A DNA stretch of 40,808 bases from DSNY01 sp016861185 (GTDB lineage: Bacteria > Pseudomonadota > Gammaproteobacteria > Burkholderiales > Burkholderiaceae_F), in NCBI GenBank assembly GCA_030263275.1, contig SZOR01000073.1, positions 1 through 40,808 of the forward strand, given 5' to 3'. Below the pieces are notes generated by a model that did not search any database, had not been told where the DNA came from, and saw only the letters and a list, made by a program, of their open reading frames with translations. This document shows, piece after piece, positions 22,618 through 31,093 of this stretch. The translations under genes and the position numbers were made by a program. Every line of letters begins with the position of its first letter. The stretch's first letter is position 1.

Positions 22618-25257
22618 GTGCACGAGAAGAAGATCGAAGAGGAGCTGGGGCCGACCGCCGAAATGCAGCTCGGCGAGCCGCCGAACGTCCAGCAGATGGC
22701 CAAGGACGCTGACCTCGGCGGCCGCACGACCGAGGGCTGGATCGGCGCCGTGATGATGGCGCTCGGCCTGGCGTGGGTCGCTTTCCAGCTCTGGTACGCC
22801 TCGCCCGTGCCCTTCGCGCTGGGCTGGGGTGTGTTCAACGACACCGAGGCGCGCTCGATCCACCTGGCGACCGCGCTGCTGCTGGCCTTCCTCGCCTTCC
22901 CCGCGCTGCGCAGCTCGCCACGCGATCGCGTGCCGGCGCTCGACTGGATCTTCGCGATCGTCGGCGCGTTCACCGCGCTGTACCTGATCATCTTCTACCG
23001 CGAGCTGGCGCTGCGGCCGGGCAATCCGACGCCGCTCGACGTGGCAGTCGGCATCGCCGGCCTGCTGCTGCTGCTCGAAGCCACGCGGCGCGCGGTCGGC
23101 CTGCCGATGACGATCCTGGCGGTGGTGTTCCTCGCCTACGTGATGGCCGGGCCTTACCTGCCCGACGTGATCGCGCACAAGGGCGCGTCGATCCCGCGCG
23201 TGGTGTCGCACATGTGGATGGTGACCGAAGGCGTGTTCGGCATCGCGCTCGGCGTGTCGGTGAGCTTCATCTTCGTGTTCGTGCTGTTCGGCTCGCTGCT
23301 CGACCGCGCCGGCGGCGGCAACTACATGATGCAGGTGAGCTTCGCGCTGCTCGGCCACCTGCGCGGCGGGCCGGCGAAGGTCGCGGTCGTGTCGTCGGCG
23401 CTGAACGGCCTGATCTCCGGCTCGTCGGTCAGCAACGTCGTCTCCGGCGGCATCTTCACGATCCCGCTGATGAAGCGCGCCGGCTACGGCGGCGTCAAGG
23501 CGGCGGCGATCGAAACCTCGTCGTCGGTCAACGGCCAGATCATGCCGCCGGTGATGGGCGCAGCCGCCTTCCTGATGGTCGAGTACGTCGGTATTCCCTA
23601 CTCGGACATCGTCAAGCACGCGTTCATCCCGGCCGTCATCAGCTACATCGCGCTCTTCTACATCGTGCATCTCGAGGCGCTGAAGCTCGGCATCCAGCCG
23701 GCCGCGCGCGAACGCGACCGCACGATGCGCGACCGCCTCGTGTCCTGGGGGCTGGGCATCTCCGGCACGCTGATCGCCTGCGCCGTCATCTACTACGTCG
23801 CGCTCGGCGCGAAGGCGCTGTTCGGCGACGGTGCGCCCTACGTGCTCGGCTTGTTGTTGACGCTGCTTTACGTCTACAGCGTGCGGGTCGCGGCGAAACA
23901 ACCGGACCTGCCGACCGAGATCGACGTCAAGAACCCGGTGCTGCCGCCGACCTGGCCGACCGTCAAGGCGGGCCTGCACTTCCTGATCCCGATCGGCGTG
24001 CTGATCTGGTGTCTGATGATCGAGGAGCTGTCGCCGGGGCTATCGGCCTTCTACGGCGTGCTGGCGCAGCTGCTGTTGATGGCAAGCCAGCGGCCGCTGA
24101 TCGCAGCCTTCCGCCGCAGCGGCGATGCCGGCGCGCAGTTCGTCGTCGGGCTGCGCGACATCGTCAACGGCTGCAACGAGGGCGCGCGCAACATGATCGG
24201 CATCGCGGTGGCCACCGGCTGCGCCGGCATCATCGTCGGCGCGATCACGCTGACGGGGCTGGGCCTGCGGATGACCGACTTCGTCGAGTTCGTCTCTCAG
24301 GGCAACGTGCTGGCGATGCTGCTGTTCACCGCCTTCGTCTGCCTCGTGCTCGGCATGGGCGTGCCGACCACCGCCAACTACATCCTGGTGGCCACGCTGA
24401 TGGCGCCGGTGATCGTCGAGCTGGGCGCGCAGTCGGGCATGGTGATCCCGCTGATCGCCGTGCACCTGTTCGTCTTCTACTACGGGATCATGGGCGACAT
24501 CACGCCGCCGGTGGGCCTGGCGAGCTTTGCCGGTGCGGCGATCGCCAAGGAGAACCCGATCGCGGTCGGCATCCAGGGTTCGGTCTATGCAATCCGCACG
24601 GTCGTGCTGCCGTTCATCTGGATCTTCAATCCGGCGCTGCTGCTGATCAACGTGCACGGCTGGTTCGAGGCGCTGCTGGTGGCTTTCGCCTCCACCGTGG
24701 CCTCGCTGCTGTTCGCCGCGGCGACGATGGCCTGGCTCCGCACTCGCTGCCGCTGGTGGGAGGTGCTGCTGCTATTGGCGGCGACGTTCGTGCTGTTCCG
24801 CCCGGACTGGTTCGCCGACCGCATCGCGCCCGAATACACCGACGCGCCGGCCTCGCAGTTCTACGAGGTCGCCGCGAAGCTCGACGAGGGCGACCGGCTC
24901 GTGTTCGTGATTGCCGGCCAGACGCTCGAGGGCGAGGAGCGCAACAAGACGGTCGCGCTGCGCATGGGACCGCGCGTCGACGACCCGAACCCGCTCGCGG
25001 CCGCGCGCAAGCGGCTCGCCGAGGCGGGCATGGCCGTCTCCGGCATGGGCGAGATGCTGCAGGTGACCAACGTGCGGTTCGGCAGCACGGCGGCCAAGGC
25101 GCGCATCGAGCAGGGCTTCGAGATCGTCGGCGTCAAGGTGCCGACCGACCGCATCAACGCGCACTGGTTCTATATCCCCGGGCTGCTGCTCGCCGCGCTG
25201 ATCTGGTGGATCCAGGGGCTGCGGATGCGGCGCGAAGCCGCACCCGCGGCCGCATAG
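22618..25257 (+). CDS. TRAP transporter fused permease (DctQM-type) with DUF3394 tail
   Basis: The 879-residue inner-membrane protein fuses the small (about 4 helices) and large (about 12 helices) TRAP permease subunits, as usual for TAXI systems. Core motifs include SALNGLISGSSVSNVVSGG, ETSSSVNGQIMPPVMGAAAF, GITLTGLG-like AITLTGLGLRMTDFV, VLGMGVPTTANYILVATLM and MGDITPPVGLASFAGAAIAK. The last 150 or so residues, from about PEYTDAPASQFYEV, match the soluble DUF3394 domain found at the end of such permeases, followed by a final helix. The GTG at 22618 follows GAGGGGG. It works with the upstream TAXI protein using an ion gradient, probably sodium. Confidence 0.92.
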   Translation: MHEKKIEEELGPTAEMQLGEPPNVQQMAKDADLGGRTTEGWIGAVMMALGLAWVAFQLWYASPVPFALGWGVFNDTEARSIHLATALLLAFLAFPALRSSPRDRVPALDWIFAIVGAFTALYLIIFYRELALRPGNPTPLDVAVGIAGLLLLLEATRRAVGLPMTILAVVFLAYVMAGPYLPDVIAHKGASIPRVVSHMWMVTEGVFGIALGVSVSFIFVFVLFGSLLDRAGGGNYMMQVSFALLGHLRGGPAKVAVVSSALNGLISGSSVSNVVSGGIFTIPLMKRAGYGGVKAAAIETSSSVNGQIMPPVMGAAAFLMVEYVGIPYSDIVKHAFIPAVISYIALFYIVHLEALKLGIQPAARERDRTMRDRLVSWGLGISGTLIACAVIYYVALGAKALFGDGAPYVLGLLLTLLYVYSVRVAAKQPDLPTEIDVKNPVLPPTWPTVKAGLHFLIPIGVLIWCLMIEELSPGLSAFYGVLAQLLLMASQRPLIAAFRRSGDAGAQFVVGLRDIVNGCNEGARNMIGIAVATGCAGIIVGAITLTGLGLRMTDFVEFVSQGNVLAMLLFTAFVCLVLGMGVPTTANYILVATLMAPVIVELGAQSGMVIPLIAVHLFVFYYGIMGDITPPVGLASFAGAAIAKENPIAVGIQGSVYAIRTVVLPFIWIFNPALLLINVHGWFEALLVAFASTVASLLFAAATMAWLRTRCRWWEVLLLLAATFVLFRPDWFADRIAPEYTDAPASQFYEVAAKLDEGDRLVFVIAGQTLEGEERNKTVALRMGPRVDDPNPLAAARKRLAEAGMAVSGMGEMLQVTNVRFGSTAAKARIEQGFEIVGVKVPTDRINAHWFYIPGLLLAALIWWIQGLRMRREAAPAAA

Positions 25258-25299
25258 CCACCCCTCCTGACGCAAGAGTCGCGCAGCGACGCTCGAAAC

Positions 25300-25322
25300 C
25301 CCCTCTCCCGTCGGGAGAGGGG
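25300..25322. repeat. CCCCTCTCCC hairpin repeat after TRAP permease
   Basis: CCCCTCTCCC-GTC-GGGAGAGGGG is a perfect 10-bp stem followed by CGGGGTGAGGG. This sequence type is a common dispersed repeat in GC-rich proteobacteria. It lies 42 bases beyond the permease stop and might help end transcription, although no T-tract follows. Confidence 0.55.
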
Positions 25323-25334
25323 CGGGGTGAGGGA

Positions 25335-25388
25335 AACGGGCATGACTTTCATGCTTCGGGTTGCCTCCACCGTAAAGTCATGCCCGTT
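25335..25388. repeat. 15-bp perfect inverted repeat before the HtrA-like gene
   Basis: AACGGGCATGACTTT (25335-25349) and its exact reverse complement (25374-25388) flank a 24-base loop. The arms are A/T-richer than the surroundings. It ends 21 bases before the GTG of the protease gene, so it could be a 5' leader structure of that gene, or a small non-autonomous element. Confidence 0.6.
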
Positions 25389-25408
25389 CGCGCGGTTGAA
25401 CGCCGCCG

Positions 25409-26452
25409 GTGCGCACCCATCTCGCGCCCATGGGTGCCCGCCCTCTGTTCGTCGCGGCCGGCGGTCCGGCCGCCGCGCCGCCTGCGCCGCGGCCCGCGGA
25501 AGATTCCGCGCTGCTCGACGCGTATTCGCGCACGGTCGTCGACGTTATCGAACGCGTCGGCCCCGCGGTCGGCTACGTCGCGGTCAAGCGCTCGCTGCGC
25601 GACCGCGCCGGACGCGCGCGCGACGCGGTCGGCGCCGGCTCCGGCTTCGCGTTCACCCCCGATGGTTATCTGCTGACCAACAGCCACGTCGTGCACGGCG
25701 CGAGCTCGCTGCGCGTGAGCTTCCCCGACGGGCGCGAGTTCGACGCCGAGCCGGTCGGCGACGATCCCGATACCGATCTCGCGGTGATCCGCGTCGGCGC
25801 GAACGATCTGCCGGTCGCGCGGCTCGGCACGTCGCGCACGCTGCGACCGGGGCAGATCGCGGTGGCGATCGGCAACCCGCTCGGCTTCCAGAACACGGTG
25901 ACCGCCGGCGTCATCTCCGCGCTCGGCCGCTCGCTGCGCGCGCAGACGGGGCGGCTGATCGACGACGTGATCCAGACCGACGCCGCGCTGAACCCGGGCA
26001 ATTCCGGCGGGCCGCTGTGCAATTCGGCGGGCGAAGTCATCGGCGTGAACACCGCGATCATTCCCGGCGCGCAGGCGATCTGCTTCGCCACCGGCATCGA
26101 CACCGCGCGCTGGGTCGTGCAACAGCTTTTCGCGCACGGACGCGTGCGGCGCGCCTCGATCGGGGTGGCCGGCGCCACCGCACCGATCGATCGCCGGGTC
26201 CAGCGCGCGCTGAGCCTCGGGCAGGGCAGCGGTGTGCGCGTGCTCGAGGTGCAGGAAGCGAGCCCTGCGCGGCTGGCCGGCGTCGAAGAAGGCGACCTGA
26301 TCGTCGGCCTGGACGGCACGCCGGTCACCGGCATCGACACGCTGCAGCGGCTGCTCGATGCCGGCCGCATCGGCAGGCTGTGCGTGCTGCGCGTCGTGCG
26401 GCGCGGCCGCCTCCTTCATCTCACGCTCGCGCCGCGCGAGCGCGGGCAGTAA
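25409..26452 (+). CDS. HtrA/DegP-like S1C serine protease with one PDZ domain
   Basis: From the GTG at 25409 the product has 347 residues; an ATG at 25430 would remove 7. The trypsin-like triad is H93 (LTNSHVVHG), D123 (DTDLAVI) and S199 (NPGNSGGPL), with the family block VAIGNPLGFQNTVTAGVISALG. A single PDZ domain follows from about residue 250 (VQEASPARLAGVEEGDLIVGLDGTPVTG). Unlike classical HtrA proteins it shows no signal peptide or N-terminal membrane helix, only an Ala/Pro-rich start, so it may be cytoplasmic. No strong ribosome-binding site was seen. It converges with the cyclase gene, 67 bases apart. Confidence 0.88.
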   Translation: MRTHLAPMGARPLFVAAGGPAAAPPAPRPAEDSALLDAYSRTVVDVIERVGPAVGYVAVKRSLRDRAGRARDAVGAGSGFAFTPDGYLLTNSHVVHGASSLRVSFPDGREFDAEPVGDDPDTDLAVIRVGANDLPVARLGTSRTLRPGQIAVAIGNPLGFQNTVTAGVISALGRSLRAQTGRLIDDVIQTDAALNPGNSGGPLCNSAGEVIGVNTAIIPGAQAICFATGIDTARWVVQQLFAHGRVRRASIGVAGATAPIDRRVQRALSLGQGSGVRVLEVQEASPARLAGVEEGDLIVGLDGTPVTGIDTLQRLLDAGRIGRLCVLRVVRRGRLLHLTLAPRERGQ

Positions 26453-26519
26453 GGGCTTGCAGCGACCTCGCGCCTGAGCCGCCCGGTAGCGCGCGGCCCG
26501 AGCGCGGACGGCGCGCGCG

Positions 26520-29500
26520 CTACGGCGCGGAACGCCGTCCGAGCGACTCGAGCACGATCGCTGCATCGGCAATGTCGGCGGCGTCGGCGTCCTCCTGCAC
26601 TGCGCGCAACGTCGACGCCAGGGTCTCGCGCCCTGTGCGCAGGTCGATGTCGTGCCGCCGGTCGGGCAGCCGGCAAAGCGACGCGGTGCTGCGCACTTCG
26701 AACAGTTCGGCCTGTTGTTGTCGCGCGATCTCGATCGCGTTGCACAGCGCCTGTTTGGCTCCGACGGAATCGCCTCTGCGTGCGAGGATTTCGCCTTGCT
26801 GGCGCCGCATCTCGGCCAGATAAAAGCGCTCCCCCGTTCGCTCGCTCAGCGCAAAGCCGCGCTCGAGCGCGGCGAGCGCGTCGTCGGGCCTGCCGCCGGC
26901 GGCGAGCGCTTCGGCGTACAGCGCCAGACCGAACGGCTGATAGGCGATCGCTTCCATCGCCTGGTGTGCGTCGATCCCGGCGGCGATCTCGGCGAGCCCG
27001 GCCTCCGGCTCACCGTTGCGGACCCGGGAGGCGCCGCGCACCATCTGTGAGACGCCGATCCAGGTCGCGAATCCCTGTTCGCGCGCGAACTGCAGCGACT
27101 CGGTGGCGTACTCGAAGGCCAAGCGCACCCGGCGCTGGATATGGCAGACCGCGCCGAGGTAGCACAAGGAGAAGTTGACCGTGTGCAGGCCGCCCAGCGA
27201 GCGCGAGTGCGCCAACCCTTGCTCGGCCGCGCGCAAACCGTCGCCCGGCCGGCCCAGCAGCGTCAGCGTCAACGCCAGATAGCACAGCCCGGTCGATTTC
27301 TGGTCCTGCACGTAGAGCACCTGTTTCTTCTGCGGGGCCGCGTGCCGCTCGTACATCGTCAGCGCCTTGTCCAGGTGTTCGCGCGCAGCCGCGAGTTCGC
27401 CGGTCAGAAACAACGTGCCGCCCAGCAGCAGATGGCCCATGACGTGCGGCGGATGCGATGACTGCTGCGCCGCGCGCGTCAGGCACTCCTCGGCCAGATC
27501 CTTGCAGCGTGCAAACCGGGCCCGCGTGATCTCGACCGAGCCGACGCCGGACAGCACGGAGAAGATCTCCGGCGCATCGCTCAGTTCGCGGCACCGTTGC
27601 AGCGCCGCGTCGTAAGCGTCCGCGCACGCCTGCGACGAGAACCCGCGGTACTCGGCGTTCACGCCGCCCAGCGTGAGATGCACGCGCAGTTCCTGTTGCA
27701 GGCGAGCGCGCGACTGCGGTTGCGTCGCCAGCAGCCGAAGCGCGGCTTCCAACTGCGCGACGGCCTCGACGAATCCGGAGCGACTGGCCGAAAGCTTCGC
27801 CGCCTTGACCAGGTACTGGACCGCATGATCGACGTCGCGGGCCGCCTCGAAGTGGTAGGCGAGCACTTCCGGCTGCGCTTCCGCCGTATCCGGAAACGAC
27901 TCGACCAGGACGCGGGCGATCCGCGCGTGCAGCGCGATCTGCGCCTTCTTCAGCAGGCTCGCATACGCGGCATCGCGCACCAGCGCATGCTTGAACGCAT
28001 AGGACGGTCCCGCCCCCGAGCGACGGCTCAGCAACAGCCCCGAGGCGACCAGCCGGTAGAGCGCTTCGCGCAACTCGTCTGCGGGCAGCTCCGCGACCTT
28101 GGCGAGCAGTTCGTGCGAGAACTCGCGGCCGATGGCGGCGCCGATCTGCGCAACGGCTTTCGCGGACTCCAGCCGATCGAGGCGCGCCATCAGCGCATCG
28201 GTCAGCGTGGCCGGGATCGCGAATGCGGGGCGCTCGGGCACGGCGCCGGGGACGTCGTCCGCACCGGACAGTTCGACCAGGTCACGCGTGAGATCCTCGA
28301 TGAAGAGCGGCAAACCGTCGGTCTGGTCCGCGATCTGCCCGATCGTCGCGGGCGGCAGGCGGCGATCACCGCAGATCAGCTCGATCATCCGGATCGCATC
28401 GCGCCGCTCCAGCGCGCCCAGACTCATGTGGACGACACCGGGGCGGTCGAACCGGAACTCGGGTCGAGCCGTCAGCAGCATCAGGATCGGCAGGCGCTCG
28501 ACGCGGTCGACGATCAGCCCGACCAGTTCGTCGGTCGACGGATCGATCCAGTGCAGGTCCTCGACCACGATCAGCACCGGCCGCCGCGCCGCGTTGACTT
28601 CCAGCCCGTGCCGCAGCACCTCGAACAGGCGCTGCTTGTGCCGCTGCGGCGACATGTTGAGCGCCGGGTACCGGCCTTCGTAGCGGATCGACAGCAGTTG
28701 CGCGAACAGCGGCACGGTCTCGGCGTTCTCCGCCGCCTCGGGGAACAGCGCCGTCAGCTTCCTTAGTTGGGTGTCGTTGTCGTCGGCGTTCGCGATGTTC
28801 GCGGCATGGATCAGATGGTTGATCAGCGGCGCCAGCGGACTGCTCTGCAGGTGGGGCGCGCAGTAGTACCGCAGCCGCAAGCAGCCGGGTTCCACGATGT
28901 GTGCGGCGACCTCGGCCACCAGGCGCGACTTGCCGATCCCCGGTTCGCTCGACAGCAGAACTGCCTTGCCGCGCCCGCGACGCGCCTCTTTCCAGAGTCG
29001 CCGCAAGTCCTGCAACTCGGTCTCGCGGTCGACGAGCGGCGTCAGCGCCGCGGCGCGCAGCGCCTTGAACCGGTTGCGCACCGCGCTTTCGCCGACGACC
29101 TGCCAGGCCTGTACCGGCTGGTCGAAGCCCTTCAGGCTGTGCCGGCCGAGATCCTCGTACTCGAAGATGCCGCCGGCGAGCCGGCGCGTCGTCTCGGACA
29201 CGACGACCGTGCGCGGCCGCGCCAGCGCCTGCAGCCGGGCGGCCAGATTCAACGCGCCGCCGACGGCCGTAATGCCGGCGTCCACGCCGAGCGACGGGAG
29301 CTGCGCCGTGCCGTCCGGCACGTTGCCGACGACCACCACACCGGTCGCAATCCCGATGTGCACCTGCGAGCCCGGCCCCGCCGGCTCGGATGCCGCGAGC
29401 GCGAGAGCCGCCCGGATCGCGCGCTCCGCATCGTCTTCGTGGGCGCGCGGGTAGCCGAAGTACGCGAGCAGCCCGTCGCCGACATACTGCGCCACGATGC

Positions 29501-29660
29501 CGCCATGGCGCACGACGAGACTGCCGCAGCGCTGTCGGTACGCTTGCACGACCTCGGCCAGTTCCTCCGCGTCGAGCCGCTGCGCCAGCGAAGACCAGCC
29601 CACCAGATCGCACAGCATCACGCTGAGCTGGCGGCGTTCGGGCGGCTGCGGGTTGTTCAT
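26520..29660 (-). CDS. Class III nucleotide cyclase fused to AAA+/NACHT-like ATPase and TPR-like region
   Basis: The 1046-residue cytoplasmic protein starts with a class III cyclase domain: metal-binding D18 (VMLCDLVGWSSL) and D62 (YVGDGLLAYFGYP), transition-state N138 and R142 (LNLAARL). The adenine-specifying Lys/Asp positions read Q58 and T131 by hand alignment, so ATP versus GTP preference is open. Next comes a P-loop ATPase: Walker A SEPGIGKS (238-245), Walker B PVLIVVEDLHWID (361-373). The C-terminal half is helical TPR-like repeats. Such proteins resemble MalT/STAND-type switches. The ATG at 29660 overlaps the P450 stop (ATGA) and follows GAGGAGG, so the gene is the third in a crp-P450-cyclase operon. 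It likely makes the ligand of the Crp-family protein. Confidence 0.92.
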   Translation of the reverse strand: MNNPQPPERRQLSVMLCDLVGWSSLAQRLDAEELAEVVQAYRQRCGSLVVRHGGIVAQYVGDGLLAYFGYPRAHEDDAERAIRAALALAASEPAGPGSQVHIGIATGVVVVGNVPDGTAQLPSLGVDAGITAVGGALNLAARLQALARPRTVVVSETTRRLAGGIFEYEDLGRHSLKGFDQPVQAWQVVGESAVRNRFKALRAAALTPLVDRETELQDLRRLWKEARRGRGKAVLLSSEPGIGKSRLVAEVAAHIVEPGCLRLRYYCAPHLQSSPLAPLINHLIHAANIANADDNDTQLRKLTALFPEAAENAETVPLFAQLLSIRYEGRYPALNMSPQRHKQRLFEVLRHGLEVNAARRPVLIVVEDLHWIDPSTDELVGLIVDRVERLPILMLLTARPEFRFDRPGVVHMSLGALERRDAIRMIELICGDRRLPPATIGQIADQTDGLPLFIEDLTRDLVELSGADDVPGAVPERPAFAIPATLTDALMARLDRLESAKAVAQIGAAIGREFSHELLAKVAELPADELREALYRLVASGLLLSRRSGAGPSYAFKHALVRDAAYASLLKKAQIALHARIARVLVESFPDTAEAQPEVLAYHFEAARDVDHAVQYLVKAAKLSASRSGFVEAVAQLEAALRLLATQPQSRARLQQELRVHLTLGGVNAEYRGFSSQACADAYDAALQRCRELSDAPEIFSVLSGVGSVEITRARFARCKDLAEECLTRAAQQSSHPPHVMGHLLLGGTLFLTGELAAAREHLDKALTMYERHAAPQKKQVLYVQDQKSTGLCYLALTLTLLGRPGDGLRAAEQGLAHSRSLGGLHTVNFSLCYLGAVCHIQRRVRLAFEYATESLQFAREQGFATWIGVSQMVRGASRVRNGEPEAGLAEIAAGIDAHQAMEAIAYQPFGLALYAEALAAGGRPDDALAALERGFALSERTGERFYLAEMRRQQGEILARRGDSVGAKQALCNAIEIARQQQAELFEVRSTASLCRLPDRRHDIDLRTGRETLASTLRAVQEDADAADIADAAIVLESLGRRSAP

Positions 29661-31030
29661 GATGCCGCTGCCTCCTCGGCGAGCGCGCGCAGCTCGATGT
29701 CGAAGTGATCGAACGCGTAGGGGATGCGGTCCGGCCGTAACGAGGGCCGGACGAGTTCGAACCGGAAGCGCGCGAGCAGCGCAGCGAGCGTCGCTTTGAG
29801 CAGGAACATCGCGACGAACTGACCGGCGCAGCTCTGATGACCTGCGCTGAACACGTACACGGGAGGCGAACTGCCGCGATGCACGTCCGGGGCGAACCGG
29901 TCGGCGGCCGGCCCGAAAACCTGCGCGTCGCGGTGGAACACGCCGGCGAGCATCAGCAACTGCTGCTCGGCTTTGATCGCGATCGAGTCTCGCAAGGCGA
30001 AGTCCCTCGTCGCGCGGCGCAGCAGCAGCGGTACCGGCGTCCACAACCGCAGTTGTTCGCGGATGCAGGCGTCGAGCAACGGCATGTCCGCGAACGCTGC
30101 CTCGCCGGCGGCAGGCGACTGCGTGACCTCGCGGCGAACCCGATCGTGGATGTCGGCATGGATCGCGATCAGCGCCAAGGTCCGCGCCACGTGCAGTTCG
30201 AGCGCATCCTTGAGGACGAAGAACCAGAAGCCGACCTGGCTCGGAACGCAGACCGACGATGTCGCGCGGCCATCGTCCTGCAATCGGGCGGCCCGATGCA
30301 GCAGGCAGGCTTCCGGCACGGACTCGGTGTGCGTCGGCTGCACGCCGCTCGGCGCCATCCGGTGCTGCCCCAGCATGCGTTCGATCCGGTCATAGAAGGC
30401 CGCAAAGTCGCGCCGGCGCTGGAGCAGGACATTGGCGGCGGTCGCCATGCGCGCCAGTTGCGCCGCCATCTCGGGCGACACGTGGCCGGGGCCGAGCAGC
30501 ACCTCGTGCGAAATCCGCAACGCAAGCCGCTGGAAGTCCGGCCAGCGCAGGCGACCCTCGCGCTCGGGCGCCCATTGCGCCACCGCGCCGAGCGCGATGT
30601 CCTTGAACTTCTGCGCGTCGGCGAGCGGCCGGGCGAAGTCGAGGACCTGTTCGTTGAACCGCCTGCGCTCCGTCCAGGCGTCGCCGCTCGAAATGACCAG
30701 CGCGTCGGGAACGAAGCGCGACAGCGCCGCCTTCTTGAGCCAGGGATCGGCGGCGTTGTCCCGCGAGGTCAAGACCGCGTCGATGCTTGCGCGGTCCAGC
30801 ACGAGCAGTGTCCGCGCGAACGGAAACCACAACCACAGATGCCCGCAGCCGTACTTGCGCTGCAGGGCGGCGACGAAGCGCACGGCCAAGCGCGCCAGAT
30901 CCCAGCGCGCAAACCAGCCCACGACGAACCGGTTCGGCGCGACGAGGCCGAGCAGCGCTGCAGGCAGCGTGACCAACGCATGGAAACGCGCCATATCCCA
31001 CCAAGACATCGGCCTGGACCCGGGGCTCAT
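29657..31030 (-). CDS. Cytochrome P450
   Basis: The 457-residue protein is a heme-thiolate monooxygenase. It has the K-helix ExxR (E325 and R328 in CIREQLRLWTPVP), the meander FGPAADRFAPD and the heme-binding loop VFSAGHQSCAGQF with axial C401. The I-helix, where most P450s have an (A/G)Gx(D/E)T motif for proton delivery, reads GFWFFVLKDALELHVAR: an acid is present but the threonine is not. It may therefore use peroxide, act on an oxygen-bearing substrate, or be divergent. A hydrophobic stretch near residues 15-40 could anchor it to the membrane. GGAG lies before the ATG at 31030. It sits between a Crp-family gene (63 bases upstream) and the cyclase gene (4-base overlap). No ferredoxin partner is adjacent. 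Confidence 0.9.
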   Translation of the reverse strand: MSPGSRPMSWWDMARFHALVTLPAALLGLVAPNRFVVGWFARWDLARLAVRFVAALQRKYGCGHLWLWFPFARTLLVLDRASIDAVLTSRDNAADPWLKKAALSRFVPDALVISSGDAWTERRRFNEQVLDFARPLADAQKFKDIALGAVAQWAPEREGRLRWPDFQRLALRISHEVLLGPGHVSPEMAAQLARMATAANVLLQRRRDFAAFYDRIERMLGQHRMAPSGVQPTHTESVPEACLLHRAARLQDDGRATSSVCVPSQVGFWFFVLKDALELHVARTLALIAIHADIHDRVRREVTQSPAAGEAAFADMPLLDACIREQLRLWTPVPLLLRRATRDFALRDSIAIKAEQQLLMLAGVFHRDAQVFGPAADRFAPDVHRGSSPPVYVFSAGHQSCAGQFVAMFLLKATLAALLARFRFELVRPSLRPDRIPYAFDHFDIELRALAEEAAAS

Positions 31031-31093
31031 GATCGCTCCGCCGTCGCCCGATGCCGGGAATGATCGCCCAGTGCCTGCTCGCTGCGAGACATT

